Below, piece after piece: positions 9,078 to 17,059 of a stretch of 29,032 nucleotides of DNA. Position 1 is the stretch's first letter; the number at the start of each line of letters is the position of its first letter. A program made the position numbers and the translations under genes. Under the pieces are notes generated by a model. The model saw only the letters and a list, made by a program, of their open reading frames with translations. It was not told where the DNA came from and made no database searches. Source of the stretch: Pseudomonadota bacterium (GTDB lineage Bacteria; Pseudomonadota; Alphaproteobacteria; RF32; CAG-239); NCBI GenBank assembly GCA_021617435.1, contig JAJWCP010000004.1:1-29032 (forward strand), read 5' to 3'.

Positions 9078-10265
9078 ATGCAACAATATCCCGACCATTA
9101 CAGTCACAGCTTTAAGCTTGACATCAGCAAACTTCCGACCCGCGAAGTTGACAGGTTTTCACGGTTGGTTCTAATACTTTCAGCACTTTGCGGAGCAATG
9201 TTGTGCCTCATTGGGTTCTACCAGATTTTTCATTTTTCGCTTGACGGTGTTGCCGATTTAGAGAGCAATCTGCCCCGTACTCATATCAAAATTCACACTT
9301 TTGTGCCGCCGATAGTATTTAACTCGTTGCTGCTTGTGTTGGGTTTCGGACTTATTTTGAACGCCTTTATCCGTATGTTGCGTTACAAAATCATCTTTTT
9401 TGACGGTGACACAATTATGGTCAAAAACCAACCGCTATTCAGCAAGAGCTACGGTTTTTCTGAACATCTTTACAATTATTCGGGCGTGCGCCTGCGGGTA
9501 AAATTTTATCAATACGGGCTTTTTAACAAAAACAAATTTATCATAGAGCTTTATCACAAAGACCCTGCCAAAACCATACCGCTATATATTAGCACGAGTA
9601 AACACCACATTCGCAAAATCTGGAAAGAATACGCTCAAATATTGCGAATGCCGGCGCTTACCATTTCAGAGCGCGGCATGGTGTCGCACAATTTTAACGA
9701 CCTCAACCGCTCGTATCCCGAAGTTGTTGCCAAATGGCACTTGCCCAAAGATTTTGCTTACCGGCAGGAAAAACCATCATACATCAGCTTTAAAAGCCGC
9801 AAAAGCGGTGAAAAAATGATAAAAATCCGTAAATTATTTTTTGACGCATACAGTTTTTTAAGTATGTTTGCGATTACCGCATTCGGCGGATTGCTTATTT
9901 ACGCCGGCATGAATCATGACATTATTATTCAGCACCTGCCCTATGACGCCGTAATTATTTTTTACGCGTTTTTACTGGCGGTTATAATTTACGCCTTTTT
10001 GAGCCTCGTCAGCAAAGATATTATCATTATCAGCAAAGACAAAATTTATATCTTCCGCAAAATCGGTTTTTTGCGCGTGCGTGACGGAGTGGTAAAATTC
10101 AATGAATTAAAAGGCATAGATATCAACTTTACCCCCACTTCCGAAAGTTACTTTTTAGCCATTGTCTCAGACAAGGGTACCGTAATATTCGGCAATAAGC
10201 TTCCGGTTGAAGGGTTACGATGGGTTCGTGGAATTTTAATTAACGAAATAACCAGAGATTTATAA
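9078..10265 (+). CDS. Membrane protein with two (2 TM + beta-rich domain) halves
   Basis: I do not recognise this 395-residue protein. It consists of two halves of the same plan. TM1 (about 29-53) and TM2 (77-101) are followed by a beta-rich cytosolic segment (103-200). TM3 (about 255-280) and TM4 (290-312) are followed by a second beta-rich segment (313-395). Both soluble parts begin right after the second helix of a pair with alternating hydrophobic strands (KIIFFDGDTIMVKNQ and DIIIISKDKIYIFRK). This recalls bacterial PH-like domains linked to membrane helix pairs, but that is an impression from layout only. An AAGGA site is placed seven bases before the ATG. It is a single-gene unit on the plus strand between the divergent cyclase operon and the yfgM-bamB-der operon. 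Confidence 0.8.
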   Translation: MQQYPDHYSHSFKLDISKLPTREVDRFSRLVLILSALCGAMLCLIGFYQIFHFSLDGVADLESNLPRTHIKIHTFVPPIVFNSLLLVLGFGLILNAFIRMLRYKIIFFDGDTIMVKNQPLFSKSYGFSEHLYNYSGVRLRVKFYQYGLFNKNKFIIELYHKDPAKTIPLYISTSKHHIRKIWKEYAQILRMPALTISERGMVSHNFNDLNRSYPEVVAKWHLPKDFAYRQEKPSYISFKSRKSGEKMIKIRKLFFDAYSFLSMFAITAFGGLLIYAGMNHDIIIQHLPYDAVIIFYAFLLAVIIYAFLSLVSKDIIIISKDKIYIFRKIGFLRVRDGVVKFNELKGIDINFTPTSESYFLAIVSDKGTVIFGNKLPVEGLRWVRGILINEITRDL

Positions 10266-10294
10266 AATAATTGGTAATTTTGTTAACAAACCGA

Positions 10295-10322
10295 TTGATA
10301 TACAAATATTTTACATTATACT
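10295..10322 (+). promoter_or_regulatory. Sigma70 promoter for the yfgM-bamB-der operon
   Basis: TTGATA (10295-10300), a 16-base spacer and TATACT (10317-10322) each match consensus at 5 of 6 positions. They lie 34 bases before the ATG of the yfgM-like gene. This is a strong candidate for the operon promoter. Confidence 0.65.
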
Positions 10323-10356
10323 AAAAGCAACTTATTTTTAGCGAGGAATTAAAATC

Positions 10357-11085
10357 ATGAAAAAAAACACCACCAAAAAAACTTTGGAGAACAAAAAGAC
10401 CTCTGTCGGCAGACACTCGTCTTATCAGGTTGATGACAATGTTACCGACGCCTTCATTCAGGAAGTTACTGAAGACGTTAAAAATGACAATCTTAAAGTT
10501 TTATGGAACAAATACGGCTTGTTTATCATTTTGTTCGTGGTAATTGCCGTTACTGCCGCTGTCAGCTTTGAAACCATTAAAGGTTGGCGTGATGCTAAAT
10601 ATCAGCAGCAAACCGAAAACTATTTATCGGCATTGCAATCATCAGAAAATTATGAAAACAGCTTAAAAGCGCTTGAAAAAATTGCCGCTGCTAACCAGGG
10701 TGTTTACAGCGACTTAGCTCGCATTCAAATTGCCACCGTTTTGTTTGAACAAGACAAAAACTCTGAAGCGGAAGTTATGTTGCAAACCATTGCCGACAAT
10801 GATGAGCTTAATCCGCGCATTCGTAATTTAGCGGCGCTAAAACTTGCCACCTATAAAATAGACACCGCACCGCGCGCTGAAATTGAGGCTTTATTAAAAC
10901 CGGTTATTGACGCTGATAATTCATGGTCTCCTTTGGCAACCGACTTGTTAGCAATGGCCGCTATTCGCGACGGTGATACTGAAACCGCCCGCTCTTTATA
11001 CAACTCATTATTAGAAAGCGACAACGTTTCTGACAACTTCAAAAGCCGTATTCAAGATATGCTTTCAACCTTAAACGGTTTATAA
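10357..11085 (+). CDS. YfgM-like TPR membrane protein
   Basis: A 242-residue single-span inner-membrane protein. It has an N-terminal cytosolic stretch of about 50 basic and polar residues, one transmembrane helix (about 53-71), and a periplasmic region of helical pairs (80-242) with the alanine/leucine pattern of tetratricopeptide repeats. This is the plan of YfgM (TPR_21-type), an ancillary factor of the SecYEG translocon in E. coli thought to hand proteins to periplasmic chaperones. Gene order supports the call: bamB-like and der follow directly, exactly as in the E. coli yfgM-bamB-der cluster. GAGGA lies about nine bases before the ATG. The product is divergent in sequence, so the call rests largely on topology and context. 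Confidence 0.8.
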   Translation: MKKNTTKKTLENKKTSVGRHSSYQVDDNVTDAFIQEVTEDVKNDNLKVLWNKYGLFIILFVVIAVTAAVSFETIKGWRDAKYQQQTENYLSALQSSENYENSLKALEKIAAANQGVYSDLARIQIATVLFEQDKNSEAEVMLQTIADNDELNPRIRNLAALKLATYKIDTAPRAEIEALLKPVIDADNSWSPLATDLLAMAAIRDGDTETARSLYNSLLESDNVSDNFKSRIQDMLSTLNGL

Positions 11086-11108
11086 GCCTTATTATTCGGA
11101 GATAAAAA

Positions 11109-12434
11109 TTGTATACCAAAACCAATTTATTAGGCGCTATTTTGCTTATCAGCCTTTTGCCTGCCTGCGGAATTTTTTCAAGCGACAAAAAGCTCCCGAC
11201 CGGAACCAGAATTTCCGCTCTTTCGGCAAGTACAGTGGTTGATTTTGCCACCACCTCAATTCCGGCGGCAGAAATCCCAGAGGGCATAAATAATCGCTCA
11301 TGGAGCCAGACCGGCGGCAATGCTGCTCACAACCTCGGCAATATTGCAGCGCATGACAACATGCAAAAAATTTGGGAGCAAAATTTCGGCAAAGGAAGCT
11401 CTAAGCGCAATTTGCTGCTCGCATCTCCGATAATTTACAACAAGACCGTATTCGCGCAAGATGTTAACGGAACAGTTAGCGCCTTTTCATTATCTGACGG
11501 GCATAAAATTTGGAAACAAAAACTTAAACCTGACAGCAAGTTTGAAAATGAAAACGGCTTAAACGGCGCCGGACTTGCCGCCAATGCCAACGGCATTTAT
11601 GCCGCCGCCGGTTTCGGCAGTGTTTTTGCTCTTGATAATGAATCCGGCGCTATTTTATGGCGTAAAGACTTAGACACACCGTTAAGAACTGCCCCCACTA
11701 TTTGCAATGACAAACTTTTGGTGCAAACCTTAGACAACCGCTTATTGGCTTTAAGCACTAAAACCGGCGACGAAATTTGGAAATACAACATTTCCGCTGA
11801 GGATACGGTTTTGGCAGGATCTTCCGCACCGGCATGCGCGCCTGAAAAAAACTTTGCGGTTGCCGGGTTTTCCAACGGCGATATTCAAGCCTTTAATGCC
11901 GATGTTGGCTATCCTGCGTGGACAGTTGCCTTAATAGATTCCGCTCAATCTAACTTTTCAACCGCTATTAATTCCATTAAAGCCGCGCCGGTAATTGACG
12001 ATAACACCGTATACGCAGTTGGTCACAACGACCTGCTTGCCGCCATAAACTACCGCACTGGCGAAATTATCTGGAAGCAAAAATTCGGCGGAACCAATAC
12101 GCCATGGGTTAGCGGCAATTATTTATTTGTTTTAACCAACAGCCATGAGCTTATTGCTCTTAACAAACAAAACGGGCAAATTTTGTGGTCTGCGCCGTTG
12201 CTTGACGATTATGATTTAAAAGACCGCTCCGATATTTATTTAAGCGGTCCGGTAATGGTAAATAGCCAACTGCTAGTTACCTCATCTGACGGAACAACTT
12301 ATGCCGTATCGCCGCAAAACGGAAAAATATTAAATAAAATCAGCTTAAACTCACCGATTCCGTCAGCTCCGATTGCAGCTGAGCAAACTGTTGTGTTTGT
12401 TACCGATGACGCTGAACTGGTTGCATATAAATAG
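11109..12434 (+). CDS. bamB: BamB-like outer-membrane assembly lipoprotein (PQQ propeller)
   Basis: Predicted lipoprotein of the Bam complex, which folds beta-barrel proteins into the outer membrane. The 441-residue product has a signal peptide ending in LLPAC, with the lipidated cysteine at residue 20. It then has repeated blades of a PQQ-type beta-propeller; the recurring blade signature is a hydrophobic strand followed by G-x-x-x-W-K (for example DGHKIWKQKL, SGAILWRKDL, TGDEIWKYN, TGEIIWKQKF, NGQILWSAPL). The start is TTG: CGGAG sits seven bases upstream and no ATG offers the complete signal peptide. It lies 23 bases behind the yfgM-like gene and 11 before der. Function is inferred from family and conserved gene order. 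Confidence 0.87.
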   Translation: MYTKTNLLGAILLISLLPACGIFSSDKKLPTGTRISALSASTVVDFATTSIPAAEIPEGINNRSWSQTGGNAAHNLGNIAAHDNMQKIWEQNFGKGSSKRNLLLASPIIYNKTVFAQDVNGTVSAFSLSDGHKIWKQKLKPDSKFENENGLNGAGLAANANGIYAAAGFGSVFALDNESGAILWRKDLDTPLRTAPTICNDKLLVQTLDNRLLALSTKTGDEIWKYNISAEDTVLAGSSAPACAPEKNFAVAGFSNGDIQAFNADVGYPAWTVALIDSAQSNFSTAINSIKAAPVIDDNTVYAVGHNDLLAAINYRTGEIIWKQKFGGTNTPWVSGNYLFVLTNSHELIALNKQNGQILWSAPLLDDYDLKDRSDIYLSGPVMVNSQLLVTSSDGTTYAVSPQNGKILNKISLNSPIPSAPIAAEQTVVFVTDDAELVAYK

Positions 12435-12445
12435 GAAATTCAAAA

Positions 12446-13789
12446 ATGTTAAAAGTGGCAGTGATCGGCAGACCAAACGTAGGAAAATCAACGCTGTTTA
12501 ATCGCTTAGCCGGCAGAAAACTTGCGATTGTGCATGACAAGCCGGGGGTTACGCGTGATCGTAAAGAAGCGGTTGTTCGCTTCAAAAATCTTGACTTGTG
12601 TTTAACAGATACCGCCGGATTTGAAGACGCCAAAGAAAATAGCATTGAACAACGCATGCTTGCTCAAACCAAGCGCGCCATCAGTGAGGCTGACGTTTGT
12701 TTATTTATGTTTGACGCCCGCACCGGTTTGCACCCGTATGATGAAACTTTTGCCGCATTAGTACGGCAAAGCCATAAACCGGCTATTTTACTTGCCAATA
12801 AATGCGAGGGCAAAGCCCAAGAAGACAACATCTTTGAGGCTTATAAATTAGGGCTTGGACAACCGATTCCTTTTTCGTCCGAACACGGCTTAGGACTTGA
12901 AGATTTATATTCCGCATTAGCTGAAATTAACGCCAAAATCAGCCCTGAACCTGAAAAACAGACGGAAGAAACTTCTGAAGAAAGACCGATACAGCTTGCC
13001 ATTGTCGGACGTCCGAATGTCGGTAAATCAACTTTAGTAAATGCCTTATTGCACGATGAACGTATGCTCACCGGTCCTGAAGCCGGCATTACCCGCGATG
13101 CCATCACTTCCGAATGGCAGTGGAAAGGACGCAAAATCAACTTAGTTGACACCGCCGGCCTGCGTCGCCAATCCAAAATTACCGATTCGCTTGAAAAAAT
13201 GTCTGCCGCAAGCACCAAGCATGCCGCTTTTATGGCGCAGGTTGTAGTTTTGGTACTTGACGCCGACGCGGTTTTAGACAAGCAGGATTTAACCATTGCC
13301 CGCCAGGTAATTGACGAGGGTCGCGCTCTGGTAATTGCCGTTAATAAATGGGACATTGCCAAACGTTCTGAGGCTTTGCAAAAATTAAACGACAAACTGC
13401 AAACCTCTTTAACCCAAATCACCGGCGTGCCGACTGTTACTATTTCCGCCCTTAAAAACGAGGGGTTAGATAAATTAATGAGCGCGGTGTTTAAGGTTTA
13501 TGACCGTTGGAACACTCGTATCCCGACTGCGCCGCTAAACAAATGGTTTTCTGACGTACAGGAGCAAAACACTCCGCCTTTGGGCAAAAATAAACGCCGA
13601 ATTAAGTTAAAATACATCACTCAGGCAAAAAACCGCCCGCCTTCATTTTATATTTTTTCAAGCAATCCGGAAGGTTTGCCCGATTCGTATTTGCGTTATT
13701 TGGTTAACAGCCTGCGCGATACTTTCAATTTAGGCGGAGTTCCGGTACGGGTTACCGTCCGTAAATCAGACAATCCGTATGCCGAATAA
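12446..13789 (+). CDS. der: Ribosome biogenesis GTPase Der (EngA)
   Basis: Essential GTPase acting in late assembly of the 50S ribosomal subunit. The 447-residue product has the diagnostic two tandem G domains. The P-loops GRPNVGKS are at residues 8-15 and 188-195, each followed by GxTRD (switch I) and DTAG (G3). The second domain has a canonical NKWD G4, whereas the first reads NKCE. The C-terminal KH-like domain (about 365-447) ends in GGVPVRVTVRKSDNPYAE. A short AGGAAA ribosome site precedes the ATG. It is last in the yfgM-bamB-der operon, and a strong terminator begins right behind the stop. Call is firm; the Glu in the first G4 motif is a variant I associate with alphaproteobacterial Der, from memory only. 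Confidence 0.97.
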   Translation: MLKVAVIGRPNVGKSTLFNRLAGRKLAIVHDKPGVTRDRKEAVVRFKNLDLCLTDTAGFEDAKENSIEQRMLAQTKRAISEADVCLFMFDARTGLHPYDETFAALVRQSHKPAILLANKCEGKAQEDNIFEAYKLGLGQPIPFSSEHGLGLEDLYSALAEINAKISPEPEKQTEETSEERPIQLAIVGRPNVGKSTLVNALLHDERMLTGPEAGITRDAITSEWQWKGRKINLVDTAGLRRQSKITDSLEKMSAASTKHAAFMAQVVVLVLDADAVLDKQDLTIARQVIDEGRALVIAVNKWDIAKRSEALQKLNDKLQTSLTQITGVPTVTISALKNEGLDKLMSAVFKVYDRWNTRIPTAPLNKWFSDVQEQNTPPLGKNKRRIKLKYITQAKNRPPSFYIFSSNPEGLPDSYLRYLVNSLRDTFNLGGVPVRVTVRKSDNPYAE

Positions 13790-13792
13790 AGC

Positions 13793-13824
13793 AAAAGACG
13801 CCTTTATAAATAAAGGCGTCTTTT
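13793..13824. terminator. Bidirectional terminator between der and the membrane-protein genes
   Basis: Perfect 14-base inverted repeat: AAAAGACGCCTTTA (13793-13806) and its complement at 13811-13824, with a four-base loop. T-runs follow the GC-rich core in both directions. It serves der on the plus strand and the convergent membrane-protein gene, whose stop begins at 13827, on the minus strand. Confidence 0.92.
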
Positions 13825-14376
13825 TCACTTCTTTTTAGTTTTACGTTGTTTTTCGCGTTCAACCGCTGAGGTAATTTCCTGATACCCTAGCTTAAGCTTT
13901 GAAACCGGTTGTTTAATTTGCCTACCGTTAAAAATCTTTACTTCCGAATTTTCTTGAACCGGTTCGGCATGATTCCAACGATAATTTTCCCGATATTCAA
14001 AGCAACCGACAAATGCAAAACGCACCGCAATTACCGCAACAACAAAAAGCAATAAAAATTTTCGGGCATATCGCTCCCAACACCACGACGGCATACGCGA
14101 CATGTCATCAAATCGTTCGGCTCCGCACATAAGTTGCGCCGCCGATAAAAACAGAAAAATAAGCGAGGCGCTAAAAATATTAGTGCCGTCAGGCGGAAGA
14201 ACCAAATACAGGTAAGCAATGCCGAACAAAACAACCATGGCAAAACCTATTGCCCAATAAAGCTCTTCCCCGTAGTAAAACCAAAACACCCATTGCGCGC
14301 GTATATAAAATATAAAAGCGAGCAACAGAAGCGTTCCGCAAATAATCATGCTTGCAAGTGCTACTGCATACATCAT
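13825..14376 (-). CDS. Four-helix membrane protein of unknown function
   Basis: Unrecognised 183-residue membrane protein. Hydrophobic segments at about 4-25, 40-60, 66-84 and 106-126 suggest four transmembrane helices. They are followed by a polar C-terminal tail of about 55 residues that ends in a very basic stretch (EREKQRKTKKK). The topology (two helix pairs, then a soluble tail) matches the gene just upstream, though the tails share no clear sequence. Its ATG overlaps the upstream stop as ATGA (14373-14376), a sign of translational coupling, so the two products are probably made together. No enzymatic motif is visible. The convergent terminator follows immediately. Confidence 0.75.
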   Translation of the reverse strand: MMYAVALASMIICGTLLLLAFIFYIRAQWVFWFYYGEELYWAIGFAMVVLFGIAYLYLVLPPDGTNIFSASLIFLFLSAAQLMCGAERFDDMSRMPSWCWERYARKFLLLFVVAVIAVRFAFVGCFEYRENYRWNHAEPVQENSEVKIFNGRQIKQPVSKLKLGYQEITSAVEREKQRKTKKK

Positions 14377-14978
14377 GAAATCGGCTTATCATGAAACATC
14401 AATACCGTATCCCCAAGATGATATTTTTTTGATATTAACACCCTCGGTTTTGCTTTAAAGCGATTCACAGGTCTTAGTGCCACAAACAAATGGTCATCAT
14501 CAGTATCATATACTGAGATAATACCATCATCTGCTGCCTTCACATTAAAACCAACAACCACATACATATCTGCATGCGCGCGTTGATAATCAGCTTTTTG
14601 CTTCTTGCAGTAACCGTAAGCACCTGAAAAACACAATATCAATGCCAAAATTGCAAAGATATGCGCTTTTTTGAGCTTCTTAAAAAGCGAGCGCTCCTTC
14701 ACATGAAAGTTTTGCCACCGCTCCTTAAAAAAGCAAAATTGAGCCATAATCAGCAATACCGCAACCGCAGGCACAATAGCACCAGTATTCAGCGCGCAGC
14801 CATGAATAAACCATCCGCAAATACTCACGCCAAGCAATGAATACAGCGCAAACATAAAAAAGGTTTTAGAATGATCTCTGTCGCTCCAAAAATATGCTTG
14901 GAAAGCAACAAAAAAAACAAAACCGATGATCATCGCAACTTCGCAAACAACCATCATAATTTTTAAAAATTCATACAT
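14373..14978 (-). CDS. Four-helix membrane protein with YVVxGF C-terminal domain
   Basis: Unrecognised 201-residue membrane protein. Predicted helices at about 6-30, 40-60, 66-84 and 105-123 are followed by a 75-residue beta-rich soluble domain. This begins YVVVGFNV and ends KKYHLGDTVLMFHDKP. The same two signatures occur in the neighbouring gene at 15118-15690 (YVVTGFDV and CKYAVGDTVKV), so the two appear to be distant paralogues. A good sigma70 promoter lies just upstream, and the stop overlaps the ATG of the next gene. Function unknown; the small domain beside the membrane could be a binding or sensing module, but that is speculation. Confidence 0.75.
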   Translation of the reverse strand: MYEFLKIMMVVCEVAMIIGFVFFVAFQAYFWSDRDHSKTFFMFALYSLLGVSICGWFIHGCALNTGAIVPAVAVLLIMAQFCFFKERWQNFHVKERSLFKKLKKAHIFAILALILCFSGAYGYCKKQKADYQRAHADMYVVVGFNVKAADDGIISVYDTDDDHLFVALRPVNRFKAKPRVLISKKYHLGDTVLMFHDKPIS

Positions 14979-15007
14979 ATATCATAAAAATTTGAGTTTC
15001 TGATTAC

Positions 15008-15036
15008 CTTATAACGAGAACTTTTAAATAAATCAA
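15008..15036 (-). promoter_or_regulatory. Sigma70 promoter for the 14978-13825 gene pair
   Basis: On the minus strand TTGATT (15036-15031), a 17-base spacer and TATAAG (15013-15008) match consensus at 4 and 5 of 6 positions. They sit about 30 bases before the ATG at 14978, directly after the upstream terminator. Confidence 0.65.
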
Positions 15037-15046
15037 GAGGGTATTA

Positions 15047-15107
15047 AAAAAACTCCTCAACTGAACCGTCCGGCTTTCGGCGGACGTCTCAAACTGAGGA
15101 GTTTTTT
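15047..15107 (-). terminator. Intrinsic terminator with nested stem
   Basis: The outer arms AAAAAACTCCTCA (15047-15059) and TGAGGAGTTTTTT (15095-15107) are perfect complements. Within the loop CGTCCG (15068-15073) pairs with CGGACG (15081-15086). On the minus strand a T-run closes the structure 11 bases behind the stop of the 15118-15690 gene. T-runs also flank the plus direction. Confidence 0.85.
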
Positions 15108-15117
15108 ACTTTATCAA

Positions 15118-15690
15118 TCAGCGAACGATGCGGTCACCGCGGACCTTCACCGTATCGCCAACTGCGTACTTGCATTTTACTTCCAAATCAGCGGCGGTTT
15201 GCTTAATATCGCGCGCCTCGGCGCTTCCGACTTTAATTCGCTTAACTGTTGTTGTAATTAAAGTCATTTTTTTGCAACCGGCAACCGGCTTGTCAATAAG
15301 TTCAATTACCGTAGGATTTGAAGTTTCATGATACCACATCTCTGATGTATCTCGTCGCTCCAACAAAATAAACAGCGTTTTTTTAGGCAGCTTATTGCCG
15401 GTAGGCAAGATGGTATATGAATCCGCATCAACACCAAAAACATCGGTTTCGGCAATAGTTGAATGCTCAACATCAAACCCGGTAACCACATACTGTTTGG
15501 TTAATCTATCTGCTGTTTTAAGCTGAGTGTAAATGGTGCAAAATGTACCGCAAACACTGGCTATGCAAAGCAAAATCAGAATAACCTTAAAAGGTTTTGC
15601 TTTCCTCCAATCGCCCCACAACAGCAAGGTAAAAGAGGCTCCGAATAAAACAACCGAGAGTATTCCCAGCAAAATTAATGTCTCATTCAT
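15118..15690 (-). CDS. Two-helix membrane protein with YVVxGF C-terminal domain
   Basis: Unrecognised 190-residue protein with two predicted transmembrane helices (about 3-25 and 34-54) and a soluble domain of about 130 residues. The soluble part opens with YVVTGFDV and closes with CKYAVGDTVKVRG, like the 14373-14978 gene, but has an extra central segment of some 50 residues (about 100-165). It lies 11 bases behind the larger helical membrane protein on the same strand, so both should share the consensus promoter at 16948-16976. The nested terminator follows the stop. Function unknown. Confidence 0.75.
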   Translation of the reverse strand: MNETLILLGILSVVLFGASFTLLLWGDWRKAKPFKVILILLCIASVCGTFCTIYTQLKTADRLTKQYVVTGFDVEHSTIAETDVFGVDADSYTILPTGNKLPKKTLFILLERRDTSEMWYHETSNPTVIELIDKPVAGCKKMTLITTTVKRIKVGSAEARDIKQTAADLEVKCKYAVGDTVKVRGDRIVR

Positions 15691-15701
15691 AATCGTTTGT
15701 T

Positions 15702-16742
15702 TTAGTAATTCAACATAAGAGCAAACTTAGGATTCGCTTTAGCCATTAACCGAGCCTTTTCCGATAGTTGCTCCCGCGCAAAAATAAGGGAGCACATCTC
15801 CGTATTTTCGCGGGCAATAAACTCGCAGATAGCCTCATCGGTCATATGGCGGCCATAATCCTTGTACTTTTTGTACTGCTCCGGCTTGAGCAATTTTTCA
15901 ACCGTTGAAAACAATGTTTTTGATTTAAGCAGGTTCTCCAACGCTGCTTTATCATATGATAAAACTATCGTTTTCTGTCTGAATGTTTCAAACGCGCAGT
16001 CAAGCTCTTGCTGATAAGCTTTGTCGCCTTTGCCCAGCGACATAACTTTTTCCACCAGCTTTGCGGGAAGACCGCTCTTTTCCATCTGACTGAAAAGAAT
16101 TCTCTTTAAGGCAGAAAAAGATACCTGTTCATCTTCTTGGTTAAAAGAAGACTCTTTAGTTCTCTCCATTCTGTCTATAATAGCTTCCAGAGTTTCTTTG
16201 CTCAAGGTTCTTTTAGCAGCGTACTTTTCCAGATTATCAAAATCTCCTTTATCATAAATTAAGGCGATTAATTGATTATCATCAAGTACTCTGCCTGCTT
16301 CAAACACAGCGTCAGTAATTGTTTTGTTATAACTGCCGTTCAGACCTATGGGCTTGGCCATATTATCGTTCCAGAGTTTGAGTACCGCATCTTTGCTCAT
16401 TTTATTAATGAGCTTAACGGCTTTTTTCACATCATACTGCCCGCCGAAAGCATTAAAAGCCTTAAGCTGACTTTTAACCGAGTAATCACACATACCCAAT
16501 ACAAGCATAAAATGCTTTTTTATCCGCATCGGGTACAGATGAATCAACGGTTTGTGAAGTTTAGCCATAAACTGGATAAACTTGAAGTCATCTTCAGTAT
16601 TACTTATCACGGCGGCAGCGCGTCTTGGAGCAACAAAACTCCAAATCAGGAAAGACACCGGGTTGAAAAAAACAACCACCAGAACAACGCTCAGCAGGAT
16701 GCTTCCTACTACGTCAAACAGAACACTAAAAAACTTTGCCAT
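15702..16742 (-). CDS. Membrane-anchored alpha-helical protein of unknown function
   Basis: Unrecognised protein of about 346 residues from the ATG at 16742. One or two N-terminal membrane segments (about 4-37, including ILLSVVLVVVFF and SFLIWSF) are followed by about 300 residues of charged, leucine-rich helices. These contain no cofactor or catalytic motif I can name and look like a helical-repeat or coiled scaffold. An in-frame GTG at 16838 would add 32 residues. Neither start has a clear Shine-Dalgarno: a CGGAGAG lies 24 bases before the ATG, too far to be typical. I prefer the ATG because the membrane segment then sits at the very N-terminus. It is the first gene of the unit driven by the perfect sigma70 promoter. 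Confidence 0.72.
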   Translation of the reverse strand: MAKFFSVLFDVVGSILLSVVLVVVFFNPVSFLIWSFVAPRRAAAVISNTEDDFKFIQFMAKLHKPLIHLYPMRIKKHFMLVLGMCDYSVKSQLKAFNAFGGQYDVKKAVKLINKMSKDAVLKLWNDNMAKPIGLNGSYNKTITDAVFEAGRVLDDNQLIALIYDKGDFDNLEKYAAKRTLSKETLEAIIDRMERTKESSFNQEDEQVSFSALKRILFSQMEKSGLPAKLVEKVMSLGKGDKAYQQELDCAFETFRQKTIVLSYDKAALENLLKSKTLFSTVEKLLKPEQYKKYKDYGRHMTDEAICEFIARENTEMCSLIFAREQLSEKARLMAKANPKFALMLNY

Positions 16743-16941
16743 AAGTAAAAAAATTTTAATGGCGTCTACTCTCCGATAGAACAACTTTAGATAAACCGTC
16801 AGGGGAGATGGCAGAAAGCCACACCAACGATTGCTCACCGCAAAATTTTCATTTTCTGCTGCATTTTCTGACTGCTTTTAAGCTGACAACCTAAAACCAA
16901 CCGAATTTTCAACATAATAATGAACATATTTTCAAGTAAAC
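16743..16941 (-). other. Long 5' leader of the helical membrane-protein operon
   Basis: Roughly 200 bases lie between the likely transcription start (about 16941) and the ATG at 16742. On the minus strand it holds a 30-codon open frame (ATG at 16927, TGA at 16835), whose stop overlaps an in-frame GTG (16838) of the downstream gene as GTGA. No tRNA, terminator or known riboswitch pattern is apparent. It may be a translated or regulatory leader, or simply the N-terminal part of the gene if GTG 16838 is used. Confidence 0.4.
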
Positions 16942-16947
16942 AAGGTG

Positions 16948-16976
16948 ATTATAGAATTATTTGTCTAATATGTCAA
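16948..16976 (-). promoter_or_regulatory. Perfect-consensus sigma70 promoter
   Basis: On the minus strand TTGACA (16976-16971), a 17-base spacer and TATAAT (16953-16948) match the sigma70 consensus at 12 of 12 positions with ideal spacing. It points at the 15702-16742 gene. Such exact promoters are usually strong and often controlled by a repressor or by events in the leader. Confidence 0.85.
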
Positions 16977-17006
16977 TAGGTAAAAATTTGCAAATGCAAG
17001 ATAACC

Positions 17007-17033
17007 TTGACAAGGCGGAGCCTTTGGTTTAAT
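17007..17033 (+). promoter_or_regulatory. Possible trpS promoter
   Basis: A perfect TTGACA (17007-17012) is followed, after a short 15-base spacer, by TTTAAT (17028-17033, 5 of 6). It lies 26 bases before the trpS ATG. The spacer is shorter than usual, so this is tentative. Confidence 0.4.
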
Positions 17034-17059
17034 TGAAATAAAAAACAAGGAGTTTAATT

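Noticed and set aside
12841..13422. Long minus-strand frame of 193 codons inside der
   Set aside because: It is antisense to a highly conserved GTPase, and its product has low-complexity, shadow-like composition and no Shine-Dalgarno.
16272..16748. Plus-strand frame of 158 codons opposite the helical membrane protein
   Set aside because: No ribosome site or promoter, and the opposite strand has better coding character, membrane segments and a strong promoter.
16839..17059. Possible tRNA gene or riboswitch in the trpS upstream gap
   Set aside because: No cloverleaf arms, T-loop sequence or known aptamer core could be found; the divergent promoters explain the region.
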